64,000 nt of DNA. Origin: JAVVHH01 sp963835135 (GTDB taxonomy: Bacteria > Pseudomonadota > Alphaproteobacteria > Acetobacterales > Acetobacteraceae). The notes under the pieces were generated by a model. It was not told the origin of the DNA, ran no database searches, and saw nothing but the letters and a program-made list of their open reading frames with translations. A program made the translations under genes and the position numbers. The DNA is taken from assembly GCA_963835135.1 (NCBI GenBank), contig CAWIEF010000005.1:62001-126000 (forward strand), in the 5' to 3' direction. Positions 1 to 6,816 of the stretch are shown piece after piece (the stretch's first letter is position 1; every line of letters begins with the position of its first letter).

Positions 1-1361
1 GCGGCGGCGGCGGCCATCGCGGGCGAGAGCAGATGGGTCCGCCCGCCGGGTCCCTGGCGACCCTCGAAATTGCGGTTGCTCGTACTGGCGCAGCGCTGGC
101 CCGGTGTCAGCTTGTCGGGGTTCATGCCGAGGCACATCGAGCACCCCGCTTCGCGCCACTCGAACCCGGCCTCGATCATGACCCGGTCCAAGCCCTCCCG
201 CTCCGCCTGCTGCTTGACGACGCCGCTGCCGGGCACGACCAGGGCGCGCACGCCCGGCGCCACATGTCGCCCGCGGGCGACGTCGGCCGCTGCGCGAATG
301 TCTTCGATGCGGCCGTTGGTGCAGGAGCCGATGAACACAACGTCGATCGGCACCTCGTTCAGCCGCGTGCCGGGGGTGAGCGCCATGTAGTCGAGCATGC
401 GCACGACCTGCGCCCGGGCCGCCTCGTCCTCGATCTGCGCCGGGTCGGGCACCGTGCCGGTGATCGGCAACACGGCCTCCGGGTTGGTGCCCCAGCTCAC
501 CATGGGCGCGATCGCCGCGCCGTCGAGATGCACGACCGTGTCGTAGCGCGCACCCGGATCGGACGGCAGCGTGCGCCAATAGGCCACGGCGTGATCGAAC
601 GCCTCACCCTTCGGCGCGAACGGCCGGCCCTCGATATACGCGAACGTGGTCTCGTCCGGCGCGATCATGCCGGCGCGGGCCCCGGCCTCGATGCTCATGT
701 TGCAGATCGTCATGCGGCCGGCCATGTCCAGCGCCCGGATCGCCTCGCCGGCATATTCGATCACATGGCCGGTGCCTCCCGCCGTCCCGATCGTGCCGAT
801 GATCGCCAGCACGATGTCCTTGGCCGTCACCCCGGCCCCCAGTCGGCCGTCCACTTGCACCAGCATGTTCTTGGCCGGCTTCTGCAGCAGTGTCTGCGTC
901 GCCAGCACGTGCTCGACCTCGGACGTGCCGATCCCGAACGCCAGCGCGCCCATCGCGCCATGCGTGCTGGTATGGCTGTCGCCGCAGACGATCGTCATCC
1001 CGGGCAGGCTGATCCCCTGCTCAGGCCCGATGATGTGGACGATGCCCTGCCGCGTGTCGGTCACCGGGAAGTACGGCACGCCGAAATCGGCGACGTTGCG
1101 CTCGAGTGTCTCGACCTGGATGCGGCTCTCCTCCTCCGCGATGCCGGCGCGGCGGTCGGTCGTCGGCACGTTGTGGTCGACCACCGCGATGGTCGCATCC
1201 GGGCGCCGGACCGGGCGCCCGGCCAGGCGCAGCCCCTCGAACGCCTGCGGGCTCGTGACCTCGTGGACGAGGTGCCGGTCGATGTAGAGGACGCAGGTGC
1301 CGTCCTCCATCCGGTCGACGACGTGACTTTCCCACACCTTGTCGAACAGCGTCTTGGCCAT
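1..1361 (-). CDS. leuC: 3-isopropylmalate dehydratase large subunit LeuC (3' end outside window)
   Basis: LeuC with LeuD isomerises 2-isopropylmalate to 3-isopropylmalate in leucine biosynthesis; it is a cytoplasmic aconitase-family enzyme with a [4Fe-4S] cluster. About 453 codons are visible, starting MAKTLFDKVW, and the last roughly 15-20 residues lie beyond base 1. The family's SCTNGR segment and the CSMCLGMN segment supply the cluster cysteines. The GDSHTSTHGA and GTGHVIEYAG segments are also present. The ATG is the only start that gives the conserved N-terminus. The gene follows rplS after 55 bases on the same strand, an order typical of Rhodospirillales, so it probably shares the ffh-rplS transcript. 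Confidence 0.95.
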   Translation of the reverse strand, partial: MAKTLFDKVWESHVVDRMEDGTCVLYIDRHLVHEVTSPQAFEGLRLAGRPVRRPDATIAVVDHNVPTTDRRAGIAEEESRIQVETLERNVADFGVPYFPVTDTRQGIVHIIGPEQGISLPGMTIVCGDSHTSTHGAMGALAFGIGTSEVEHVLATQTLLQKPAKNMLVQVDGRLGAGVTAKDIVLAIIGTIGTAGGTGHVIEYAGEAIRALDMAGRMTICNMSIEAGARAGMIAPDETTFAYIEGRPFAPKGEAFDHAVAYWRTLPSDPGARYDTVVHLDGAAIAPMVSWGTNPEAVLPITGTVPDPAQIEDEAARAQVVRMLDYMALTPGTRLNEVPIDVVFIGSCTNGRIEDIRAAADVARGRHVAPGVRALVVPGSGVVKQQAEREGLDRVMIEAGFEWREAGCSMCLGMNPDKLTPGQRCASTSNRNFEGRQGPGGRTHLLSPAMAAAA

Positions 1362-1416
1362 CTCGTCCCCAAGTTCTTCTTTGCTCCCGCGGGTCGATGC
1401 CCGCGGGTCAGCCATC

Positions 1417-1833
1417 TTACTCCGCAGCGGCTGCGGCGTCCGGCTTCTTTGCGTCGGTCACATCCTTCGGCACGTCGCGGGCGCGCTCGGCGATGCGCGC
1501 CGACTTACCGCTGCGGCCACGGAGGTAATATAGCTTGCTGCGGCGGACGTCGCCGCGGCGGACCACCGCGATCTCGGCGATCGTCGGCGCATACAGCGGG
1601 AACACCCGCTCGACCCCTTCGCCATAGCTGATCTTGCGCACCGTGAAGTTGCTGCCCAAGCCCTTGTTCGAGCGTGCGATGCACACGCCCTCATAGGCCT
1701 GCACCCGGGTCCGCTCGCCCTCGACGACCTTGACCATCACCCGCAGCGTGTCGCCGGGCTGGAACTTCGGCACCGCGCGCGCCTCGGTGAGGCGAGCGAT
1801 CTGCTCGGCCTCGAATGTCTGGATGATGTTCAT
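1417..1833 (-). CDS. rplS: 50S ribosomal protein L19
   Basis: L19 sits at the 30S-50S interface of the ribosome. The 138-residue product begins MNIIQTFEAEQIARL and carries the family blocks FQPGDTLRVMVKVVEG, RVQAYEGVCIAR and ERVFPLYAP, followed by RRGDVRRSKLYYLR. It has a 20-odd-residue Lys/Asp/Ala-rich C-terminal tail beyond the core, a common alphaproteobacterial extension. It lies 25 bases downstream of trmD and upstream of leuC in the ffh operon. Confidence 0.97.
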   Translation of the reverse strand: MNIIQTFEAEQIARLTEARAVPKFQPGDTLRVMVKVVEGERTRVQAYEGVCIARSNKGLGSNFTVRKISYGEGVERVFPLYAPTIAEIAVVRRGDVRRSKLYYLRGRSGKSARIAERARDVPKDVTDAKKPDAAAAAE

Positions 1834-1858
1834 CGTAGCGTCCTTTCGATCGTCTCTG

Positions 1859-2554
1859 TTACGGCGCAGCCTGCGCCGTGTCCATGATGGCCTGCCACAG
1901 ATCGGGTCTGCGGCGTTTCGTCAGTTCCTCTGCCTGCCGCCGCCGCCACGCGGCGATCGCGGCGTGATGGCCCGACAGCAGGATCTCTGGTACGTCCCGC
2001 CCGCACCACGCGGCGGGGCGTGTGTACTGCGGGTATTCGAGCAGCCCGGCGCTGAAGCTCTCCTCTTCGGCAGAGGCCGCCGCTCCCATCACGCCCGGCA
2101 GCAGCCGCACGCACGCATCGAGCAGCACGAGCGCCGGCAGCTCGCCGCCGGACAGCACGTAGTCGCCGATGCTGACCTCCTCCGCCCCCCGCGCGTCGAG
2201 CAGCCGCTGATCGACCCCCTCGTAGCGCCCGCAGAGAAGGCGAACCCCCGGCCCCGCCGCCAGATCTCGAACCCGCGCCTGCGTCAGCGCGACGCCCCGC
2301 GGCGACAGATACAGCAGCGGGCGGTCGTCGTCCGGCCCGATCGCCGCATCGAGCACGTCTGGCCGCATCACCATGCCCGCGCCGCCCCCGAACGGCGTGT
2401 CGTCAACGCTGCGATGCGTGCCGCTGCCCGCCGCCCGGATGTCCCGCACGTCAAGCGCCCACTGCGCCCCAAGCGCCTTGCCCGCCAGCGACTGCCCGAG
2501 CGGACCCGGAAACATGGCCGGGAATAGGGTGAACACGGTAGCGCGCCAGGTCAC
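1859..2554 (-). CDS. trmD: tRNA (guanine-37-N1)-methyltransferase TrmD
   Basis: TrmD methylates G37 next to the anticodon using S-adenosylmethionine, preventing +1 frameshifting. The 231-residue SPOUT-family protein starts MTWRATVFTLFPAMFP. It shows the substrate-binding PFGGGAGMVMRPDVL block, the LLCGRYEGVDQR knot motif and the IGDYVLSGGELPAL loop. Length is normal for the family. The start codon overlaps the rimM stop by four bases (ATGA), indicating translational coupling. Confidence 0.97.
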   Translation of the reverse strand: MTWRATVFTLFPAMFPGPLGQSLAGKALGAQWALDVRDIRAAGSGTHRSVDDTPFGGGAGMVMRPDVLDAAIGPDDDRPLLYLSPRGVALTQARVRDLAAGPGVRLLCGRYEGVDQRLLDARGAEEVSIGDYVLSGGELPALVLLDACVRLLPGVMGAAASAEEESFSAGLLEYPQYTRPAAWCGRDVPEILLSGHHAAIAAWRRRQAEELTKRRRPDLWQAIMDTAQAAP

Positions 2555-3168
2555 GGACTGATCTCGGTCTCGAGCCCTCTCCCGCTAGCGGGAGGGGGTT
2601 GGGTGAGGGTGGTGCGCTCGCCGTCGGGTCGGGTGCTTGTGGTCCCACCCTCACCCCGGCCCGCTCCCGCCCGCGGGAGAGGGAGCGTAACTTCGGCGGG
2701 CGGAACCACGGTCAGCCTCCTCGCCGCGACATCCACCACCGGCACGCAAGCCTTGGTGAACGGAACGAGCAGCCCGCCCGCGATCTCCAGACTCGGCCCT
2801 GCCCCATACTCGTGCACCTGCATGACCCGGCCCAGCGCCGCCCCATCGGCCCCGATCGCCTCCATGCCGACGAGGTCCGACCAGTAGAAATCGTCCTCCT
2901 CTGCCGCCGGCAGCCGCTCGCGCTCGACATACAGCTTCACGTTGACCAGCCGCTCCGCCGCGCTCCGGTCGGCCAACGCCGCCCCGGACGCGTCGCGCAA
3001 CTCGGCGATCCCCTCCCCGCGCCAGGCGAGCGACCAGGCGCGGCCCTGCTCATCGAGCAGCGGCACGTAGCCGGCCAGATCCCCCTCGGCGTAAGAATGG
3101 ACGTGGACCAAGCCCCGCACGCCATGCGGCCGGCCGATCACGCCCATCAGGATGCGCTGGTCGCTCAC
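2551..3168 (-). CDS. rimM: 16S rRNA processing protein RimM with repeat-derived C-terminal tail
   Basis: RimM assists maturation of the 30S head by binding S19. Residues 1 to about 160 match the family: N-terminal ILMGVIGRPHGVRG, the DFYWSDLVGMEA hinge at the PRC-barrel domain, and LLVPFTKACVPVVDVAARRLTV near the usual end. At 205 residues the protein is some 30-40 longer than usual. The extra tail (about residues 162-199) is Pro/Arg/Gly-rich and is encoded by an inverted palindromic repeat (2575-2685) found elsewhere only between genes. The frame stays open through the repeat and ends in the ATGA overlap with trmD. The gene follows rpsP by three bases. Confidence 0.95.
   Translation of the reverse strand: MSDQRILMGVIGRPHGVRGLVHVHSYAEGDLAGYVPLLDEQGRAWSLAWRGEGIAELRDASGAALADRSAAERLVNVKLYVERERLPAAEEDDFYWSDLVGMEAIGADGAALGRVMQVHEYGAGPSLEIAGGLLVPFTKACVPVVDVAARRLTVVPPAEVTLPLPRAGAGRGEGGTTSTRPDGERTTLTQPPPASGRGLETEISP
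2575..2685. repeat. Family A palindromic repeat, double copy, inside rimM
   Basis: Two facing copies of the family A element. One has CCCTCTCCCG/GGGAGGGGG followed by GGGTGAGGGTGG (2601-2612). The other has the exact reverse complement CCACCCTCACCC (2645-2656) followed by a GC hairpin ending GGGAGAGGG. The same unit occurs between genes near 13.9, 24.8, 41.7, 50.8, 52.3 and 62.4 kb. Here it lies within the rimM reading frame. Confidence 0.9.
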
Positions 3169-3171
3169 GGA

Positions 3172-3507
3172 TTAGCCCGCGGCGGCGGCCTTGGCGCGCT
3201 CCTGCGCCTTCTTCTTCGGCGCAGACTGGATCGGCTGCTCGCGATAGGCCGGCATCGGCGCCAGGCCGGCATGGCCGAGGAAGCGGGCCACGCGATCGGT
3301 CGGCAGTGCGCCCTCGTCCATCCAATGCTGGATGCGGTCGTTTTGCAGCCGGATGCGCTCGGCGTGGTCGGCCGGCAGCATCGGGTTGTAGCTGCCCACC
3401 TTCTCGAGGAACCGGCCATCGCGCGGGCTGCGGCTGTCGGCGACCACGATGTGGTAGTACGGGCGCTTCTTGGCGCCGGCGCGGGAAAGGCGAATCTTCA
3501 AACCCAT
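3172..3507 (-). CDS. rpsP: 30S ribosomal protein S16
   Basis: S16 is a primary-binding protein of the small subunit. The 111-residue product begins MGLKIRLSRAGAKKRPYYHI and continues with VVADSRSPRDGRFLEKVGSYNP, both diagnostic. It ends with a Lys/Ala-rich tail. The frame is open far upstream through ffh, but only this ATG gives the conserved N-terminus; an AAGGAA ribosome-binding site precedes it. It lies between ffh and rimM. Confidence 0.97.
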   Translation of the reverse strand: MGLKIRLSRAGAKKRPYYHIVVADSRSPRDGRFLEKVGSYNPMLPADHAERIRLQNDRIQHWMDEGALPTDRVARFLGHAGLAPMPAYREQPIQSAPKKKAQERAKAAAAG

Positions 3508-3530
3508 GAGTGCTTCCTTTGACGTAAAAA

Positions 3531-4916
3531 CTAAAACGGACGACGGCCTTGGCCGGGCTGCATGCCCTTCGGCATCAGCGCGCCCATGCCCTGCCGCATC
3601 AAACCCTTCTGACCCAGCTTGCCCATGCGCTTCATCATCGTGGACATGTCGTCGAACTGCTTGAGCAGGCGGTTGACCTCCTGCACGGTCGCCCCCGAAC
3701 CGGCGGCGATGCGCTTCTTGCGGCTCGCCTTGATGATGTCCGGCGTCTTGCGCTCCGCCTTCGTCATCGACGAAATGATCGCGCCCTGCCGCTTCAGGAT
3801 CGTCGTGTCGAGCTTGGCGTCGTCGATCTGCGCCTTCATCTTGGCGACTCCCGGCAGCATGCCCAGGATGCCCGACAGGCTGCCCATCTTGGTGATCTGC
3901 TTGAGCTGGTTCGCGTAATCCTCGAGGTCGAACTGCCCGCGCATCATGCGCTTGGCCAGCCGCTCGGCATCCTCCTGCTCGATGTGCTCGCTGGCCTTCT
4001 CGACCAGGCCGACCACGTCGCCCATGCCGAGGATGCGCCCGGCCACGCGCTCGGGATGGAAATCCTCCAGCGCGTCGAGCTTCTCGCCGACGCCGGTCAG
4101 CTTGATCGGCGCGCCCGTCACCTGCCGCATCGACAGCGCCGCGCCGCCACGGGCGTCGCCGTCCATCCGCGTCATGACGATGCCGGTCACGCCCAGCGCC
4201 TCGTTGAACGCGCGCGCCGTGTTGACCGCGTCCTGGCCCGTCATCGCGTCGACGACGAGCAGCGTTTCGGCCGGGTTGGTCGCCTCGCGGACGGCGCGGA
4301 CCTCGTCCATCAGCGCCTGGTCGATCGACAGCCGGCCGGCGGTGTCGAGGATGACGATGTCGAACACCTCGCGCCGGCCCATCTCCATGGCGCGGCGCGC
4401 GATCTGCACGGGCGTCTCGCCGGCCACGATCGGCAGCGAGCCCACCCCGGTCTGCTGCGCCAGCTGCTGCAGCTGCAGTTGCGCGGCCGGGCGCTGCGTG
4501 TCGAGCGATGCGAGCAGCACCTTCTTGCGGTCGCGCTTGGACAGCCGCAGCGCGAGCTTGCCCGACGTCGTCGTCTTGCCGGAGCCCTGCAGGCCCACCA
4601 TCAGCAGCGGAATTGGCGCCGCCGCATTGAGGTTCAGCGGCACCGCCCCCGCCCCACCGAGCGCCTCGACGAGCTGGTCGTTGACGATCTTGATGACCAT
4701 CTGGCCCGGGCTGACGCTGTCCAGCACCTCGGCGCCCAGCGCCCGCTCGCGCACGCCGTTGATGAAGTCGCGCACCACCGGCAGCGCCACGTCCGCCTCG
4801 AGCAGCGCCAGCCGCACCTCGCGCAGCGCGTCCGCGATGTCGTCCTCCGACAGCCGGCCGCGGGTGCGGAGCCGGTCGAACACGTCGGAAAGCTTGCCCG
4901 ACAGCGCGTCGAACAT
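3531..4916 (-). CDS. ffh: Signal recognition particle protein Ffh
   Basis: Ffh (SRP54) binds 4.5S RNA and signal peptides and delivers ribosomes to FtsY at the membrane. The 461 residues show the N-terminal four-helix domain, the GTPase P-loop GLQGSGKTT near residue 108, the DTQRPAA and DTAGR motifs, TRMDGDARGG, and the Met-rich M domain (KMGSLSGILGMLPG ... MSTMMKRMGKLG). It is the first gene of the operon with rpsP, rimM, trmD, rplS and leuC. A near-consensus promoter and a GC hairpin lie just upstream. Confidence 0.98.
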   Translation of the reverse strand: MFDALSGKLSDVFDRLRTRGRLSEDDIADALREVRLALLEADVALPVVRDFINGVRERALGAEVLDSVSPGQMVIKIVNDQLVEALGGAGAVPLNLNAAAPIPLLMVGLQGSGKTTTSGKLALRLSKRDRKKVLLASLDTQRPAAQLQLQQLAQQTGVGSLPIVAGETPVQIARRAMEMGRREVFDIVILDTAGRLSIDQALMDEVRAVREATNPAETLLVVDAMTGQDAVNTARAFNEALGVTGIVMTRMDGDARGGAALSMRQVTGAPIKLTGVGEKLDALEDFHPERVAGRILGMGDVVGLVEKASEHIEQEDAERLAKRMMRGQFDLEDYANQLKQITKMGSLSGILGMLPGVAKMKAQIDDAKLDTTILKRQGAIISSMTKAERKTPDIIKASRKKRIAAGSGATVQEVNRLLKQFDDMSTMMKRMGKLGQKGLMRQGMGALMPKGMQPGQGRRPF

Positions 4917-4955
4917 AGGTCAGCGTCCTCTTCAAATGCCCGCTAAACGAGAAAG

Positions 4956-4983
4956 CGCCGCTGCGCGGGCACGCGGAGCGGCG
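4956..4983 (-). promoter_or_regulatory. Leader hairpin upstream of ffh
   Basis: Between the predicted promoter and ffh, the transcript would contain CGCCGCT...AGCGGCG enclosing a second CGCG/CGCG pair around a four-base loop. It is followed by a pyrimidine-rich stretch (CTTTCTCGTTT). The shape resembles an attenuator or a stability hairpin, but the U-tract is interrupted and no alternative structure is obvious. Confidence 0.4.
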
Positions 4984-4998
4984 TTGTGGTGTGCGCGG

Positions 4999-5027
4999 CC
5001 ATTAGCGACGGCCACCACCAATGTCAA
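4999..5027 (-). promoter_or_regulatory. Sigma-70-type promoter for the ffh operon
   Basis: On the minus strand a perfect -35 TTGACA (5027-5022) is followed after exactly 17 bases by TAATGG (5004-4999) as the -10. A start near 4992 would give a leader of about 75 bases before the ffh ATG. There is no other gene between this site and ffh. Confidence 0.6.
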
Positions 5028-5095
5028 TCATCTGCTCGGCAGCAATCTCAACCCTCGCGGCTGCGTTAATCTCCGTTAACCAACGGGAGGACCCA

Positions 5096-5398
5096 ATGCG
5101 ATCGATCTCAGCCACCATCGCCGTCACGGCCGGACTGCTCTTCGCAGCCCCGCCCCTCGCGCGGGCGCAGAACCCAACGCAGATGCTCCAGGGCCTGCTC
5201 TCGGGCAACCAGAACCAGGACCAAGCGCTGCGCGACGCCTTCGATCGCGGCTATCGCGCTGGCCGGCAGGACCAGATCCGCGACGACCGCGCCGCCCGGG
5301 ACGACCGCGGCGGCCGTCCCGACCGGAACCGTCCACCGCCGCCGCGCGGCTATTCCGACGAAGATCAGAACAACCAACGCAACCCGTACGGCCGGTAG
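5096..5398 (+). CDS. Small exported Asp/Arg/Pro-rich protein
   Basis: Unrecognised 100-residue protein. It has a clear Sec signal peptide: MRSI, a hydrophobic stretch to about residue 18, and a likely cut after ARA near residue 24. The mature part starts with NPTQMLQGLLSGN and then becomes low complexity, rich in Arg, Asp, Pro and Asn (DDRAARDDRGGRPDRN). It has no cysteines and no membrane segment beyond the signal. The ATG was chosen over an upstream one because GGGAGG sits five bases before it and it gives the signal peptide. It is transcribed away from ffh. Confidence 0.7.
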   Translation: MRSISATIAVTAGLLFAAPPLARAQNPTQMLQGLLSGNQNQDQALRDAFDRGYRAGRQDQIRDDRAARDDRGGRPDRNRPPPPRGYSDEDQNNQRNPYGR

Positions 5399-5415
5399 AG
5401 CAAGCCGCAGTCGGC

Positions 5416-5439
5416 GCCGCCCGCCTGGAGCAGGGCGGC
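5416..5439. terminator. GC hairpin between convergent genes
   Basis: GCCGCCC (5416-5422) and GGGCGGC (5433-5439) form a seven-base stem with a ten-base loop between the convergent 5096-5398 and cupredoxin genes. There is no T-run on either side, so intrinsic termination is only possible. Confidence 0.3.
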
Positions 5440-5467
5440 TCCCACGCGAGCCTGCCCCGCCAAGCGC

Positions 5468-5788
5468 TCATCGCACCTCGACCCGGCTCTGCATCTGCGG
5501 ATGCAGCGAGCAGAAGAACCGGAAATCGCCCGGGGTGTCGAACGTGAGGGCGTAGCTCTCTTCGGTGTCGAGGACGGGCGAGTGCATCCGCGCAGGATCC
5601 TCGGCGCTGGTGACCGTGTGCGGCATGTCGTCGTGATTGGTCCAGGTTACCCGCGTGCCGCGCGCGACGGTCAGGACCGCCGGCGAGAAGGTGAAGTTGC
5701 CGATGGTGACCTGAGCCGTCCCGTCCTCCGCCCGGGCCGGACCGCCCATCATGAACAGGACGCAGAGCAAGACCGAACATCTGACCAC
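5468..5788 (-). CDS. Periplasmic cupredoxin (amicyanin/plastocyanin-like)
   Basis: A single-domain type 1 copper protein of 106 residues. A signal peptide ends near PARA (residue 20). The fold signature is IGNFTFSPAVLTVARGTRVTWTN. The expected ligands are present: H57 in MPHTV, then C93, H96 and M99 in CSLHPQM. Such proteins carry electrons or copper in the periplasm. The gene begins three bases after a metallophosphoesterase on the same strand, so the two are probably co-expressed; their common purpose is not known from sequence. Confidence 0.88.
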   Translation of the reverse strand: MVRCSVLLCVLFMMGGPARAEDGTAQVTIGNFTFSPAVLTVARGTRVTWTNHDDMPHTVTSAEDPARMHSPVLDTEESYALTFDTPGDFRFFCSLHPQMQSRVEVR

Positions 5789-5791
5789 GGG

Positions 5792-6739
5792 TCAGGTGCC
5801 CAGCGGGGTGTCGATGATGGCGAGACTCGCCTTGCCCTGCACCTGCTGGATCGTCGTGACCCCGAGCATCGAGCGCAGCTTGCCCGCCGGCAGGTCCTTG
5901 ATCGGCCCCGGCGACGGCGCGGTTCCCGGGACGGGCTGCGGGAACGCGGTCGAGCGCGCCGTGTGGAAGGCGACAGTGCCCTCGACCTTCTGCATCACCT
6001 GGTGGATGTGGCCGTTCAGCACCGTGACCGAACCGAACCGCTTCAGCAACTCGAGCGCTTGCGCGCCGTCATCCGTGCCCCACCCCCACTCCTGGCTCAC
6101 CGTCCAGAGCGGCACGTGCGCGAACACCACCACGGGCTGGCTGGCCGAACGCCCGGCGAGGTCGCGGCCGAGCCACGCGATCTGGTCGGCGCCGAGGTTG
6201 CCCAGCCCGCCCGCCTTCAGCGTCTGCACGTTGTTCAGGCCGACGAAATGCACCCCGTCCTGGTCCCAACTGTACCATCCCCGGTCGGCGCCCGTCGTGA
6301 ACCGCTCGAAGAAAGTCTTCCCGTCCTGCTCGAGCACGTCGTGCTCGCCGGGGACGTAGTGGGTCTCGAGCCCGGCGCCACGGTTGATCTGCTCGGCGGT
6401 ATCGAACTCGCCGGGCTTGGAGAGATGGCTGACGTCTCCCGTGTGGATCATGAAGGCCGCCTGCCCTTTCTGCTGCTTCACGAGGCCGATCGCCTCGGTC
6501 AGCGTGCCCGGCGTGTCGGGGTTGGGCGGGTTCTTGAAGCCGATATGGCTGTCGCTGATCTGCACGAAGCTGAGGCGTCCCTCCGCAGCGGGCCCCGCCG
6601 CCTCCGCCGCGCCGATCAGCCGCGAGCGCGGCACCCCGCCCGCGACGGTCCAGAGCACGCCGGCCCCGGCCCAGACCATGCACTCGAGAACGCCGCGGCG
6701 CCGGGCCGTGGCGGCTTGATCGTCCTGATCGCGGGTCAT
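5792..6739 (-). CDS. Exported calcineurin-like metallophosphoesterase
   Basis: The 315-residue product has the dinuclear-metal phosphoesterase motifs in order: ISDSHIG (D-x-H), HTGDVSHL (GD), PGEHD (in place of GNHD), FAHVPLW and LNGHIHQ (GHxH). The N-terminus carries RRR followed by a hydrophobic segment (VLECMVWAGAGVLWTVAGG), compatible with Tat or Sec export. The substrate cannot be told from sequence. Next downstream is the cupredoxin gene, spaced by three bases. Glu replaces Asn in the usual GNHD motif, which is worth noting because that Asn helps bind metal in many relatives. Confidence 0.85.
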   Translation of the reverse strand: MTRDQDDQAATARRRGVLECMVWAGAGVLWTVAGGVPRSRLIGAAEAAGPAAEGRLSFVQISDSHIGFKNPPNPDTPGTLTEAIGLVKQQKGQAAFMIHTGDVSHLSKPGEFDTAEQINRGAGLETHYVPGEHDVLEQDGKTFFERFTTGADRGWYSWDQDGVHFVGLNNVQTLKAGGLGNLGADQIAWLGRDLAGRSASQPVVVFAHVPLWTVSQEWGWGTDDGAQALELLKRFGSVTVLNGHIHQVMQKVEGTVAFHTARSTAFPQPVPGTAPSPGPIKDLPAGKLRSMLGVTTIQQVQGKASLAIIDTPLGT

Positions 6740-6816
6740 GTGATGCTCCGTTCCGGTTATCCCGCAGTACAGACCGGAACGGAGGCGATTTTATTCCCGC
6801 GGCGGAGCAGGCTCCG

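Noticed and set aside
33..1631. Long plus-strand open frame of about 530 codons opposite leuC and rplS
   Set aside because: Its translation is Arg/His/Ala-rich low complexity without motifs and lies exactly opposite two clear genes; such antisense frames arise from GC-rich third positions.
3172..4935. Single frame joining rpsP to 470 upstream codons
   Set aside because: The upstream part is the out-of-frame reading of ffh; S16 begins at its own ATG with a ribosome-binding site.
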